The position numbers and the translations under genes were made by a program. A stretch of 19,079 nucleotides of DNA, taken from assembly GCA_023091735.1 (NCBI GenBank), contig JALKBU010000980.1, positions 1 through 19,079 on the forward strand. Direction: 5' to 3'. Below the pieces are notes generated by a model. That model made no database searches. It had not been told where the DNA came from and saw only the letters and a list, made by a program, of their open reading frames with translations. This DNA comes from Trichomonas tenax. Its lineage: Eukaryota; Parabasalia; Trichomonadida; Trichomonadidae. Position 1 is the stretch's first letter; each line of letters begins with the position of its first letter. Positions 1 through 9,140 of this stretch are shown piece after piece.

Positions 1-82
1 TATTGACACTTTTCCATTTTTCCCGCGCAATCACGTCACTTTCCTTTATATTTGACATTCTGACTCTATATGTCAAACATAA

Positions 83-93
83 TTTACATGTCA
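83..93 (-). promoter_or_regulatory. TGACATGTAAA element, copy 1
   Basis: Exact copy of an 11-mer (TTTACATGTCA on +) found four times in the window, always in this orientation. Two copies lie at this left edge beside CRE-like and E2F-like sites. The regulatory role is inferred only from the copy upstream of the phospholipase gene. Confidence 0.25.
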
Positions 94-160
94 GAAAAGC
101 ACGTTGTTCTATTTTGTCCCAGTCCCTCATCCCAAAAGTAGAGTGATCTGACACATTATA

Positions 161-171
161 TTTACATGTCA
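161..171 (-). promoter_or_regulatory. TGACATGTAAA element, copy 2
   Basis: Second exact copy, 78 bp from copy 1. A pair of identical elements at this spacing is more like a promoter or enhancer than chance in such AT-rich DNA, but no cognate gene is visible in the window. Confidence 0.25.
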
Positions 172-784
172 AAAAGGAGCATTTTACATAAAGATAAATG
201 AAACATGCATAATTAAGGTTCATCTAATATGCTTTATAATGCACATTTTATTTTTCTAATCTCATTATTTCTCATTTAGCAAAAATAAAAATTCCAAAAA
301 GAAAATCACATTTTTAAGGTTCGGGATACGGGAGGGATATGTTTTTGCATCCCCAATACTTTGGGAAAAAGTGGGATCTATATTGTAAAATTTTAAGACC
401 ATTTTGAGGTAAAATGAAAAAATAACTCCAGGGCATTGATTTATAATTATTAGAGAGTTGGAATCAATGGAAATATCAAGATTTTAATTAGATTATGACA
501 AAAATAGCAAGTTTACATTTCTTTACACGGCAAAATGGCAAAAATTGGTATTTACTATTTTGACAACTAACACATAAAAATATTCCGAATGTGATTCCAT
601 AAATACTGTCTAATGACTGCTATAAGGCTGGATATTAAGAGGTTGTTGTGTTTATTACTACTTTCATTAGAATATACATTGTTTCAAAATTTATAAACTT
701 TTTATTTAATTAAACTCATGCAATTATATTCCCTCTGTAATGCAAAGCATAAGAACATGATTTTTATCGCATACATTTTAGGAA

Positions 785-973
785 ATGAGATTCGTTATAC
801 AAGAAACTCAAAATCGGCAGACAAAAATCAACTCAAAACAGAATAAAATACATATGCTAGGCTTGCTTGGCAGAATTGTAGGTGTTTTAGAAGATTCTCT
901 TGTTTTTTTAAAAAGAATGTGGATTGTTTTTGCTGATAATGAAAAAATAACGGACGATACTATTTTTAATTAA
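785..973 (+). CDS. Short hypothetical protein, doubtful
   Basis: A 62-residue frame with an ATG start and TAA stop. The N-terminal third is Q/K/N-rich and the middle is hydrophobic (GLLGRIVGVLEDSLVFL). I recognise no domain. It has no TCA-type initiator box immediately upstream and lies in AT-rich DNA, so it may be a chance frame or the relic of a larger gene. Confidence 0.18.
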   Translation: MRFVIQETQNRQTKINSKQNKIHMLGLLGRIVGVLEDSLVFLKRMWIVFADNEKITDDTIFN

Positions 974-1085
974 TCGGATTGTGAATAGTATCAAAACAAT
1001 ACATAATTTAAAAATTTTGTCACTTTTTAAATTTCACATCCAAATTTAAAATTTTTTCCAGCAGCATTATTTTAATTCACCTGCC

Positions 1086-1090
1086 TCACA
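1086..1090 (+). promoter_or_regulatory. Initiator-like element of the ankyrin gene
   Basis: TCACA fits the trichomonad initiator consensus TCA(+1)Y(T/A). The putative +1 A at 1088 lies 8 nt before the ATG at 1096, within the short 5' leader typical of trichomonads. This supports the chosen start and the identification of the gene as expressed. Confidence 0.45.
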
Positions 1091-1095
1091 TTTTC

Positions 1096-2034
1096 ATGAA
1101 CCCTGAACCTGCTTATGACGTAATTGGAAAGAACATCTCTAGGTATGCAAATGACGTCAATTTCGCAAAGTGCAGATCGAAGGAAGAAGTTTGCAAAATA
1201 TTAGATTATGCGAAACTAACAGTCAATGAATTTCAGGCATTAATCAAAAATTTAGCCTTACAACACAATAAATCATCATTGTTAGGCATTATGAGTCATG
1301 TAATGGTTGATTTTTCAGGTCTCGAAATTCAAAACATTGCCAGCATTCTCAAAACAATTTCAATTGTATTGAATTTGAATATTCTCTATAAAATATCACA
1401 ATATTTAGAGGACACAAATTCCTCAAAAAATGAGATCAAAAATATAGATACCACCGAGATTGTTTCTAAAAGATCAAATTTACAGGACTGTACACAAGTA
1501 ACTCAAAATAAAGTCCGCATAAAAGAGCTTGAAAACATGAATCATTCCAACGAAAATTTTCACAAAATTTATGAGATTTTAAGCGATTGTGCAAGCAGCA
1601 ATGATATTACAACAATAATTTATGCAGTTCAAAATAACATTTTTTCTGTTAAAAACGAAAATCTAGACAACATTTTAACATATGCAGCTTCCGAGAATAA
1701 CTTTTGTTTAGCAAAAATGCTTGTTAATGCCGGAGCAGATTATAAGTATAACAGCGCTGGCGGACAGAATTGTTTGTTTTGGTTTGCAAGGCATGGAAAC
1801 TTTGAAGCAGTTTCATTCTTCGCATCATTAGACATGGACATAAATTCTCCAAATTCGTTTGGAATTACAACATTAATGATTGCATGCAGTTATGATCACT
1901 ACGAAGTCTGCCAATACCTTTTAACGTTTCCTAATATTGATATAAACGCAAAATCAAAATCAGATGAAACTGCACTCAGTTTTTGCAAATCACATTCAAT
2001 GAGATCACTTATTAAGGAAAATATGAAAATATAA
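1096..2034 (+). CDS. Ankyrin-repeat protein of the trichomonad expanded family
   Basis: This encodes 312 residues and is uninterrupted. The first ~110 residues form a helical region of the kind that precedes ankyrin repeats in many trichomonad proteins. A polar, N/K-rich linker (~110-160) follows. Roughly residues 190-312 hold three to four ankyrin-type units, seen in phrases such as ILTYAASENNFCLAKMLVNAG (trimmed form: AASENNFCLAKMLVNAGAD), GITTLMIACSYDHYEVCQYL and ETALSFCKSH. Ankyrin repeats mediate protein-protein contacts; the partner cannot be told. There is no signal peptide or membrane segment, so it is probably cytosolic. The start is supported by the TCACA initiator 8 nt upstream. 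The stop TAA is followed by A, giving the TAAA used as a polyadenylation signal in trichomonads. Such proteins number in the hundreds in these genomes, so a specific function should not be assumed. Confidence 0.8.
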   Translation: MNPEPAYDVIGKNISRYANDVNFAKCRSKEEVCKILDYAKLTVNEFQALIKNLALQHNKSSLLGIMSHVMVDFSGLEIQNIASILKTISIVLNLNILYKISQYLEDTNSSKNEIKNIDTTEIVSKRSNLQDCTQVTQNKVRIKELENMNHSNENFHKIYEILSDCASSNDITTIIYAVQNNIFSVKNENLDNILTYAASENNFCLAKMLVNAGADYKYNSAGGQNCLFWFARHGNFEAVSFFASLDMDINSPNSFGITTLMIACSYDHYEVCQYLLTFPNIDINAKSKSDETALSFCKSHSMRSLIKENMKI

Positions 2035-2638
2035 AAATAAGAGTCATGTCTGCCAACAAAATTATCATCAAAATTTGGTTAAAATATAAAACTAAAAAGA
2101 AGCAATATATTAATAATAATAATAATAAATTGTTGTCAAAATTTTTCAAAAAAGTGGTGGAAAATTTAAACTCTTTTTTTGTGGCAAAAACAATACTTCC
2201 TTGCGATTCTATTAAATGTCCGCCAATAATTTCGATGAGTTCGATCACTGGTGGTTAATTGCCACAAAATTTACAATTATATAGATCATTATTTATTAGT
2301 TCATGGAAATGTTTAATTGCAAATCAATCAAATTTATTATTCATAATAAAATTTTCATGAATTAATAACAAATAAAAATCATAAATAAAAAATATGATAA
2401 AGAGAAGGGTTCCTTGCAATTACTTGTTCCATGGGACTTCTCTAAAATAACAAATTTATAAAAGAATTCTAAAGGTATTGACACTTCACTTCGCTGATCC
2501 AAATGCTATAAAATTTTAATGGTAGACAAGGCATCATATGTGGATGCTATAGCAGGGAGATCTAGGAAAACTTTCTGCTACAAAATTTAAAGTTATAAAT
2601 TTGGGAAAAAGATTAAATACCTAAAATAATCAACATAG

Positions 2639-2649
2639 TTTACATGTCA
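2639..2649 (-). promoter_or_regulatory. TGACATGTAAA element, copy 3
   Basis: Exact copy of the 11-mer, with no recognisable minus-strand gene below it. It abuts the tRNA-like relic that follows on the + strand. It may be the remnant of a lost promoter. Confidence 0.18.
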
Positions 2650-2652
2650 GAA

Positions 2653-2724
2653 TAGTGTAACAGTTTGGTAAACTTATTTTCCGATATTAGGTCCGGGTTC
2701 GAGTCTAGAAAGCATACGTTTTTT
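2653..2724 (+). pseudogene. tRNA-like relic (A-box-like, B-box, T-run)
   Basis: A good internal polymerase III B box, GGTTCGAGTCT (2696-2706), follows an A-box-like TAGTGTAACA (2653-2662) at tRNA-like spacing. A run of six T (2719-2724) lies downstream, as in polymerase III terminators. The T-stem (CCGGG against CTAGA) is poorly paired and I could not fold an acceptor or anticodon stem, so a functional tRNA is unlikely. It is a decayed tRNA or chance. Confidence 0.2.
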
Positions 2725-2809
2725 ATTTAATATCAATTTTTGTTTTTCATTTAAAAAATCATTTTTAGGCAAGTAAAAAACATCAACAAGTCGGATGTAG
2801 ACCAAATAA

Positions 2810-3007
2810 ATGACCTACCCGATCCCTAAATATTATATAATTTATTCTTACTTAAAAGAAGTGATAACACTGCATTGCACCAACCACGATGCAGTATATA
2901 TTATTTTGGTGATGTGTGTAAGAGATGTAATCAAAAAATTCTCAAACTTTTGTTGGATTCAACAAAAAGCATTTGATGTCGTGCGTAATGATGGTAGAGA
3001 GTCCTAA
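2810..3007 (+). pseudogene. Possible reverse-transcriptase fragment, very tentative
   Basis: This is a 65-residue open frame with ATG. The phrase NHDAVYIILVMCVRDVIKK, followed about 10 residues later by QQKAFDVV, has the order and spacing of the palm region of LINE-type reverse transcriptases, in which a DAxFxLR-like segment precedes (F/I)D-x-x-KAFD-x-V. The catalytic Asp expected before KAFD is absent here. The frame ends in TAA TAG and stays open for about 50 codons beyond. If real, it is a small inactive fragment of a retroelement. A chance resemblance is quite possible. Confidence 0.15.
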
Positions 3008-3206
3008 TAGAAGGTATGGCGTCCAAAAAAAATCGAAGGCCTTCATAAGCTATGGGGAGCGAACGAAGATCAAGAAACAACAATCGAGAGTTATTTGTTT
3101 GTATCTATAACCATGCTTATCTTTTTTTTAAAAATTAAATTACACAAAATATCAAAAATTATTTTTTTGTGTTTTCTGTCACATGAGGCGAAAAGCTATC
3201 AATAAC

Positions 3207-3356
3207 TCATCGTACATCTTCTTTGGTAATTGCTTTGTTTGTCGTTGAATTAATATTATGTGATTTTCGATATTTTTCTAAGGCTCTGACGCTGTTTTCA
3301 TTTATTTGAGACATCTTATTCGCTCGACTCAGTTTTGCAGTCCTACAGTCTGCCAT
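3207..3356 (-). CDS. Short hypothetical frame, basic and polar
   Basis: It has an ATG start and 49 residues ending in TGA; the same frame continues 15 more codons to a TAA. Its base composition is richer in G+C than the surroundings, which suggests former coding sequence. No domain is recognised. It is possibly the N-terminal relic of a decayed gene. Confidence 0.15.
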   Translation of the reverse strand: MADCRTAKLSRANKMSQINENSVRALEKYRKSHNINSTTNKAITKEDVR

Positions 3357-3552
3357 CGTCGATGTTAAAAAGGTAGTGATTTGAACTTCAAATCCAAAAT
3401 TGTTTAAAATTTACGTAATCTCATGAATTCTGTCATTTATATTAATTTTCGACTCCCCACTGATGGTGATATGAACAACATTTCCTTGCGACATCAAGAA
3501 ATGCCCAAGGAAAGGTGAAAATAATGAAAAGATTCACTTTTTGAAAATTTGA

Positions 3553-3897
3553 CAATGTTTACAGATATACAACTGGTTTAATCAGATTAATAAGAAAAGT
3601 GACGCATTCATTATAATAGCTCATGATGGAAATAGCATATCTAGTACATATATCCAAAATAATTTAAATTGAGGGCATTTTCAAAAAAAATTATTGATTG
3701 AATTTAAAACTAAAATTTTTCATCGCAAAACAAAATTGTATAGTCCAAAGAATGGCTATATATTTTATTATTCAAAAAAGGGAAAATATAAAGTCAATGC
3801 AGCTTTATGTGTATGTTTTTGCATTAAAAATCATTCAAACAAAAAAATATTGAAAAATCTCTCAGAAAAAAATTCAATTATCGATTACTTATGTTAA
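3553..3897 (+). pseudogene. Degenerate reading frame of unknown family
   Basis: A single frame stays open from 3553 to 3897 except for one TGA at 3670-3672. The upstream half contains a hydrophobic segment then HDGN (DAFIIIAHDGN); the downstream half is K/Y/N-rich with a CVCFCIKN stretch. There is no ATG at a sensible start. I do not recognise the family. Two adjacent same-frame open stretches are slightly more than expected in such AT-rich DNA, which is the only reason to list it. Confidence 0.15.
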
Positions 3898-4768
3898 CAT
3901 AATAGCTCGTATAGTAAGATAGGAACGATAATATGATGAATATTAACATTTTAACTCATTCAAATGATAAAATTCAATGATATTATTAATTCTGTTTCAA
4001 ATTTTCAAAACTAAACTGAATAAATATATTTGCTCTAAATGCGTTACCGTGATCAATTTTAATCAAGGAATATACATTAAAATATGTTTTTTGACAAAGA
4101 CGTTAAAATTTTGACAATTGTCAAAATCATTGTTTCCCGTGTAATTCTTGATTCTGAACTACATAGAATATCATAACAGTCACACAAATCATAGCCGGCG
4201 TATTTGACTTTATAATTTTTGATCGAGTTCTAAAATTCAAAAATATGATTCTTTGTTATTCTTTCCTCTTCAAAATTGCAGATCTTGTTACAAATGTGTA
4301 CTAAATCAGAAGCTGCTGGACCTTTTTAAATGATATTTCATCCTATATTCATGGAAATGTGATCCATCTCTCGACTTTTAACAGAATTTTTTTCGCAACT
4401 TTCATTGAGCATGATACATCCAATAAGTTGACTTTATTTTTACATTCTCATGATCTTTGGATGTACTAATTTTTTTTACGAATAATAATACCCTTGTTTC
4501 TGCATGCCAACCTTTAATCCATTAGATTTAATTATCAAACAGCCCATTAATCATTAATAACAAGCTAATCATAATAAATCCAATTTTTCTTTTAATTTCC
4601 TTCTTTAATTACTATTCTATTATTGAAGTTATATAGAATACCTGTATAGCTACATTGCCTATCATTTCCCAACTTTGAACCCTTCTTGCTAGGAAGATAT
4701 TAACTCAACAACACTCCCGAGCTCACTTTTTGCATTTTTTTGCTGTGTCACTGCCTTTCGAATTCTTG
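3898..4768. other. Noncoding interval with a perfect palindrome
   Basis: I see no gene. The notable feature is the palindrome at 4108-4127. The minus strand from about 4748 upward is the decayed 3' end of the glycine-rich pseudogene. Confidence 0.35.
4108..4127. repeat. Perfect 20-bp palindrome ATTTTGACAATTGTCAAAAT
   Basis: The two 10-bp arms are exact reverse complements with no spacer. Its core, TGACAATTGTCA, shares the TGACA/TGTCA half-sites seen in the TTTACATGTCA elements. It could bind a homodimeric regulator or be a structural relic. No gene is adjacent. Confidence 0.55.
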
Positions 4769-6093
4769 TTACCAACTTCCAAATATGTCCGAAGCAATTA
4801 TTCTCATTTTTTGAACACCTATTGATAAGTTTAAAGATTGATGTATAAAGCTAAAAGGTATCCAATTATTATCAGAAGTCTTATTGCACCATTTCTTAGT
4901 AAAATTGCTGGCATTTATTGTTGAAAAAATACACAGCATTCCATCTCCATCCTCATCTCGAATTTTCCCTAAATGTCAATTGGTTTTGAATATTTGATTG
5001 CATAAGGCATATATAGATTCATCTGCAATTCTGGTTAAAAATTTGTAACGATCGAATAGTCAAAACTAATTATTTCTGATTTGCAGTGAAATTTGTCAAT
5101 AGCATAAACAATAAATGAATGTCGAACATTGACATCATAATCTGGAACATTGATTAATACTGTTTCTATGCCTTGAAATTTAATTTCAACTCGATCCAAT
5201 ATATTTGAAAATTCGTCCTCAAGAATTAAAGAAACTGCTTTGTCATCAATCAATTCAAATTCACAAGAAGCTGTTAGGCCATGTTTATACCTCCTACTGA
5301 ATGAACTTGCAGTTCTTATTTGCGGAATATTGTTAACAAATATTTGATAAATTACATAAGTTTTAATATTGTTCTTTGATGAGACTGAATAATTTAATGT
5401 ATAAATTCCTGATTTCGAAGGAAGTCTGAATGAATCAGTGAATCTATGAATATGGCCATCGTCATTGTGTTGAACAACTTGAATGAACTCATTATTAAAG
5501 GATCAAAAGACAGTTGATTGTTCCCCAATGCCTATTGAATCGATTTCAAATGAAATGTTAAATGTTGAATTTTGATTATATCGATTCGAAATTTCTGTTG
5601 TTTTCTTTAATGAATAAGAAACAAATGTAATCCTAGCTGCACAATTCTCTGGGTTTCCAAAAGATTGAGTTCCATTTATTAGTCTGATAGTTTCATTACC
5701 TGGTATAGATGTCGCAATAATTTCATTTATCGATATCAATCCTCCAATATAACCCGAGCCACCTCCTGTATGTGCATAAGATTCGCCTGCTAAACCACCG
5801 TAATAGTCACCACCACCTCCATATGGTAATATTATTCCTCTCTGGCCTTGCCATTTCTGAAATCCTGATTCTTGGTTAGGGGCTGGATAAATTTTATTTC
5901 CGAATCTTGGAGGTCCAGCAACAAGTCCACCTCCAAATCCAATTTCAGATAAGTTGAGCTTAGCATCAACAGTATTAAAACCCTCACCTCCTGCAACTAT
6001 CACACATGAATTGATGTTATTGTCACCGACTCGAATATCGGAGGTTCCCCCTCCCGAACCACCCAGATCATTATCGTCAGAATATTTCAACAT
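4769..6093 (-). pseudogene. Broken glycine-rich (ALK/LTK-type) surface-protein gene
   Basis: From 6093 downward the frame opens with GGSGGGTSDIRV, VAGGEGF, GGGGDYYGG and GGGSGYIGG, then closes with AARITFVSY. This is the C-terminal half of the glycine-rich domain shared by ALK/LTK receptors and a large trichomonad protein family. The usual start of that domain (aromatic-rich, WGAQGG-like) is missing, and an in-frame TAA lies just upstream of the ATG. After residue 196 a TGA (5503-5505) interrupts the frame, which then continues with Ig/cadherin-like modules (for example SFIVYAIDKF) to a TAA at 5035-5037. A +/-1 frame change then recovers another module (RDEDGDGMLCIFS ... MRIIASDIFGSW) carrying a further TGA (4976-4978) and ending at TAA 4769-4771. 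The gene is 5'-truncated and carries at least two premature stops and one frameshift. The intact protein would be extracellular; membrane and kinase parts are not seen. Confidence 0.6.
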
Positions 6094-6328
6094 TAAAAGA
6101 AAAACTAAAGGTTTTTATCTCAAAATAGCACTCCGTAGGTTTTCAAACAAATACAATTATGGGATTATATAATAACCATAACATTCAAATTAAACAACGA
6201 CAATATAATTTTATGCATAAAATTTAATTTAATTTAATTTTTTGTTTCTCTATTATAAAACAATTCCTTATTCAATTGGTTTGAAAAGAATATATATATA
6301 AAAAACAATATCAAAATCACAACTGTAT

Positions 6329-7552
6329 TTATTCCTGTTTCTTTAATATCTTTCTAGCAGCTCCAACACGCTGAGGGATTGTTGGATGTGAGCTTGTGAA
6401 AGCAGAATATAGTGGATCATCATTGATTGTGTCCATGTTATCAGTTGCGAGGTTGATCAACGCCATGTCGATTGGAAGGCCCTGGGATGCAGCAAAAGCA
6501 TCGGCCTGATACTCCATGTGGCGGCTGAGGCTGTTTAATGGAAGAGCAAGAAGTGTGCTGATTGGTGATTGAAGCATTGACAAAAGAATTAAGCCTACAA
6601 CAAGTGGCTTTGATTGAATTCCGAACTCGTTGAATATTTGATCGCTCTTCATGAAGAAGTATAAGGCGTTCAAATAAACGAGAATAGAGATCTGTGAGAT
6701 AACGAACTGCTTGAAAATGTGCCAATGCTTGGAGTGTCCTATCTCGTGAGCAATGATTGCAACGAGTTCATCAACCTTTGGATCTTCGAGGAATTTGTCT
6801 GCGAAAGCAATCTTCTTTGTGAACAAACCAAAGACCATTGCGTTTGTGTGATTTGTTCTCTTGGAATCGTCAGCAGAATAAACTTCTTTCGCGTTGAACT
6901 TTGTTTCATTGCAAAGCTTCGAAATTTCTTCATAAACAGGTCCTTCCGTGATTGGTGTGAGCTTAGTGAACAGAGGAAGTATGAGGATTGGATAGATAAC
7001 CTGCATCATCATCTGGAAGACCAACAAGAAGACTTGAATGATGATGACTGCATTTGGACCTGTTTTTCGATAAATATAGATGATAATCGAAATGAGGATA
7101 GACTGGATGACCTGGCTGATGGCGAGTGACTTGAGTTTATCAGCTATCCACAATTTAAGCGTATATTTGTTAAATCCGTATTTTTCTTCAATAACGAAAG
7201 TAGAGTAGTACGATGTTGGTATTCCGACAATGAAATCGATGAGGCCGAAGAATGTCATGAAAATCAAGGATTGAGTGATTTCGCCTCCGTATTCACAGAA
7301 ATCCCAGCATTTTCCGAGATATATGATTTGAGGGAATGTCATAATCATCTCAATGACAGCGACAATGATGCCGAAATTGATTTTGTCTGTTTGATACGAT
7401 TTTTCTTGTTTGAATTTTTCTTCTGTTATCTTATCTTGGAATATCTTTGGCGGTGCTGTTGCTACCAAAACCACTCTTCTCTGTCTGAGCACTAAATACA
7501 TGTCAAGAAGAAAAGAGAGAATTTCGATCAAAACGCAGATTTCGACCCACAT
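6329..7552 (-). CDS. STE24: STE24-type CAAX prenyl protease (M48 zinc endopeptidase)
   Basis: This encodes 407 residues, close to the ~425-475 of the eukaryotic STE24/ZMPSTE24 family, and is intact. It cleaves prenylated CAAX proteins (and works again on farnesylated precursors in yeast) in the endoplasmic reticulum membrane. The zinc motif HEIGH is at residues 269-273, and the third ligand Glu is at 347 in MEYQADAFA, the family's ExxxD. Several hydrophobic membrane segments are visible at about 5-25, 60-80, 95-112, 145-160, 168-195, 283-300 and 316-338. Other family phrases are EEKYGFNK (122-129), ILPLF (191-195) and the N/H-rich SKRTNHTNA segment (230-238). The ATG is supported by an initiator 11 nt upstream, and the TAA stop runs into TAAA. 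The gene lies 235 bp upstream of the broken glycine-rich gene on the same strand but is surely transcribed on its own. Confidence 0.93.
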   Translation of the reverse strand: MWVEICVLIEILSFLLDMYLVLRQRRVVLVATAPPKIFQDKITEEKFKQEKSYQTDKINFGIIVAVIEMIMTFPQIIYLGKCWDFCEYGGEITQSLIFMTFFGLIDFIVGIPTSYYSTFVIEEKYGFNKYTLKLWIADKLKSLAISQVIQSILISIIIYIYRKTGPNAVIIIQVFLLVFQMMMQVIYPILILPLFTKLTPITEGPVYEEISKLCNETKFNAKEVYSADDSKRTNHTNAMVFGLFTKKIAFADKFLEDPKVDELVAIIAHEIGHSKHWHIFKQFVISQISILVYLNALYFFMKSDQIFNEFGIQSKPLVVGLILLSMLQSPISTLLALPLNSLSRHMEYQADAFAASQGLPIDMALINLATDNMDTINDDPLYSAFTSSHPTIPQRVGAARKILKKQE

Positions 7553-7557
7553 TGATT

Positions 7558-7565
7558 AAAAATGA
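7558..7565 (-). promoter_or_regulatory. Initiator-like element of STE24 gene
   Basis: TCATTTTT on the minus strand matches the trichomonad initiator TCA(+1)Y(T/A). The A at 7563 lies 11 nt before the ATG, the usual trichomonad leader length. Confidence 0.5.
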
Positions 7566-8401
7566 ACAATTTGATTGTAAATTAATACAAAACACTCATT
7601 GTATACTAATGTTATTGATATACACATCAATATTGCAAAATTAAAATTGGTCATATATCTTATATTCAAATTGAAACTTCTAACAGTGATAAATTGTCAC
7701 TGCTATGTATAGAATATAATATTTTTATGTATTAAAGAATATCTCAATCTTATTTCTAATTTCGATGCATCTGCTGATTGAAGCACCAAAGGTAGGATCT
7801 TTTTGAAAGTGTATTGGACATTAATATGATATTGGAAACCATTATGAAGCAGCTTTCACTTATCAAAAAAATGAACTCAATGAATTATCTATTGTAGATG
7901 AATTTATATGCATATAAGAATATTTACCCTCAAGCTATTTCATTTTACAGATTCCTCTTTCCTAAAATATATTTTGAAACTTTGTTAATGAAACTATGAA
8001 TAAGGCACCATTCATTTTATAATATTCCACTATGATGTTTTTGATGTATGAAGTGTAGCTCAAATCTATATCTCAAAAAATAGCGTATTTTTATCTTGAA
8101 ATTGTTCAAATTGAGTTATAGGGTATATCTCAAGATTGGAGAACCTTAGAATAATGATTAGATAGTGCTCTGTAATGTGAGTATTTCTTCATGATGTCAT
8201 TAACCGTTCTTGAAAGCTAAGTGAGTTAAATTGAAATTACAATTATAGATCTGTACAGACCTATAATTGACATTTCTGAGCTATTCTTTGATACAAAAGA
8301 AATATTAGCATGAGATGTAAACTAATAAAATTATAACGTTATCATCAAAAATGTGTTTAAAAACTGCAATTTGATTCAAAAACTAATGTCATATCACCCA
8401 G
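7566..8401. other. Intergenic DNA with decayed coding traces and palindromes
   Basis: I see no intact gene. On the minus strand near 8190-8300 short phrases such as NCNFNLTHLAFKNG look like further rungs of the beta-helix-type pseudogene that begins at 9118, so the relic may reach this far. A 30-bp near-perfect palindrome sits at 8240-8269, and a smaller imperfect one (CAGTGATAA / TTGTCACTG) at 7684-7702. Confidence 0.3.
8240..8269. repeat. Near-perfect 30-bp palindrome
   Basis: The 15-bp arms are separated by no spacer, with one mismatch (position 10 of each arm). The centre is the perfect TCTGTACAGA and the outer arms are CAATTATAG / CTATAATTG. The function is unknown; it could form a cruciform or mark an old insertion. 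Confidence 0.5.
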
Positions 8402-9118
8402 TTAATTTCCATTATTTTCAAAATAGCATTTGATGAATTTTATGTAATCTCCACCAAATCCAAAATCATCAGATAGTACATCTCCCCTAAAACACTTATT
8501 GTTGATAATCATCAAATGTATTATTTTTTAAAGTGCAGCTTACAATGTTATCAATAATTGGTTCAGAATGATAAATAGATAGTGCTGCGCATTGTATAGT
8601 ATTATCACATATAGAACAAAATGAAAATATTTGTACTATTTCCCATAAATGCAAACACAACTTCTGCCATAGATTTAGAAAAAGTTGTTGTAAGAAAATG
8701 TTGTTTCAATCGATCTACAAAAATTAATTGTTGCTCTTTCATAATTGCACGTGATAGAGCAAGACTTTATTGCAGCGAATCGAGCATTATCAATCCATGA
8801 ATACCCTGCCATTTCCTACCCACATGTTTCGAAATTTCGAATTTTTTTCTCTATGCAAATTCTTTTTGTAAAATAAATACCATTTGCTTCATTGCCTGAA
8901 TGGTCTTTCAATGATTGAAATATAACTGTTGATACACATAATTTAACTTCACAGTTGAAATCAATACAACACGCTGCAACTTCATAAAAAATAACAGAAT
9001 GTACGTAATATTTGATCTCAGCAATGGGATCATCGTTGCGAACTTCTAGTGTTATGTTTACCGATTGTTCAACCCCGCTTGCAAAATATCTTAACCAATA
9101 AGAATTATTGATACTCAC
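8402..9118 (-). pseudogene. Decayed beta-helix-type surface protein gene
   Basis: The longest clean piece is 9118-8816 (about 100 codons, with no ATG at its start). The same frame continues past a TAG (8816-8818) for 46 codons to a TAA (8675-8677); after frame changes, coding-like phrases go on to a TAA at 8402-8404. The phrases (AACCIDFNCEVKLCVSTVIF, RFAAIKSCSITCNYERATIN, NIVSCTLKNNTF, FIKCYFENNGN) repeat short strands with N and C at turn positions. This is how right-handed beta-helix, polymorphic-membrane-protein-like surface proteins of trichomonads look. The family assignment is by eye and moderate at best; the state of decay is clear. A related stretch lies at 10280-10518. Confidence 0.45.
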
Positions 9119-9140
9119 ATTTTTTATGAAATAAAGTTCT
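8903..9140. repeat. Direct repeat copy 1 (~237 bp)
   Basis: Roughly four fifths identical by eye to 10280-10518, in the same orientation, about 1.38 kb apart. It overlaps the 5' part of the beta-helix-type pseudogene. The aligned minus-strand proteins (NNSYWLRYF..., VRNDDP..., EIKYYVHSV..., LCVSTVIFQSLKD) are conserved across the two copies, so they are paralogous gene pieces rather than a simple DNA repeat. Confidence 0.75.

Larger units (their letters stand above)
1..784. other. Noncoding left flank with promoter-like elements
   Basis: I see no convincing gene here. The first 171 bases hold several short elements: an E2F-like TTTTTCCCGCGCAA (17-30), a CRE-like TCACGTCA (31-38), and two exact copies of TTTACATGTCA (83-93 and 161-171). 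The same 11-mer sits just upstream of the minus-strand phospholipase gene at the other end of the window, in the same orientation, so this stretch may be the promoter of a minus-strand gene lying left of position 1. That is inference. The remainder (about 180-784) is AT-rich with no long frame. Confidence 0.4.
2035..2809. other. Noncoding AT-rich interval
   Basis: It contains a (TAA)6 microsatellite at 2111-2128, a third copy of the TTTACATGTCA element (2639-2649) and a tRNA-like relic (2653-2724). Short frames on both strands around 2012-2258 are low-complexity K/N/I or L/F-rich and overlap each other; I do not regard them as genes. Confidence 0.4.

Noticed and set aside
544..580. ACTAACACA-like intron motif
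   Set aside because: The sequence is ACTAACACATAA, lacks the terminal CAG, and there is no coding sequence on either side.
2012..2258. Two overlapping short frames on opposite strands
   Set aside because: Low-complexity K/N/I and L/F-rich translations in AT-rich DNA containing a TAA microsatellite; no start context or domain.
6441..7495. Several frames antisense or out of frame within the STE24 gene
   Set aside because: They are shadows of the intact protease frame with no recognisable domains.
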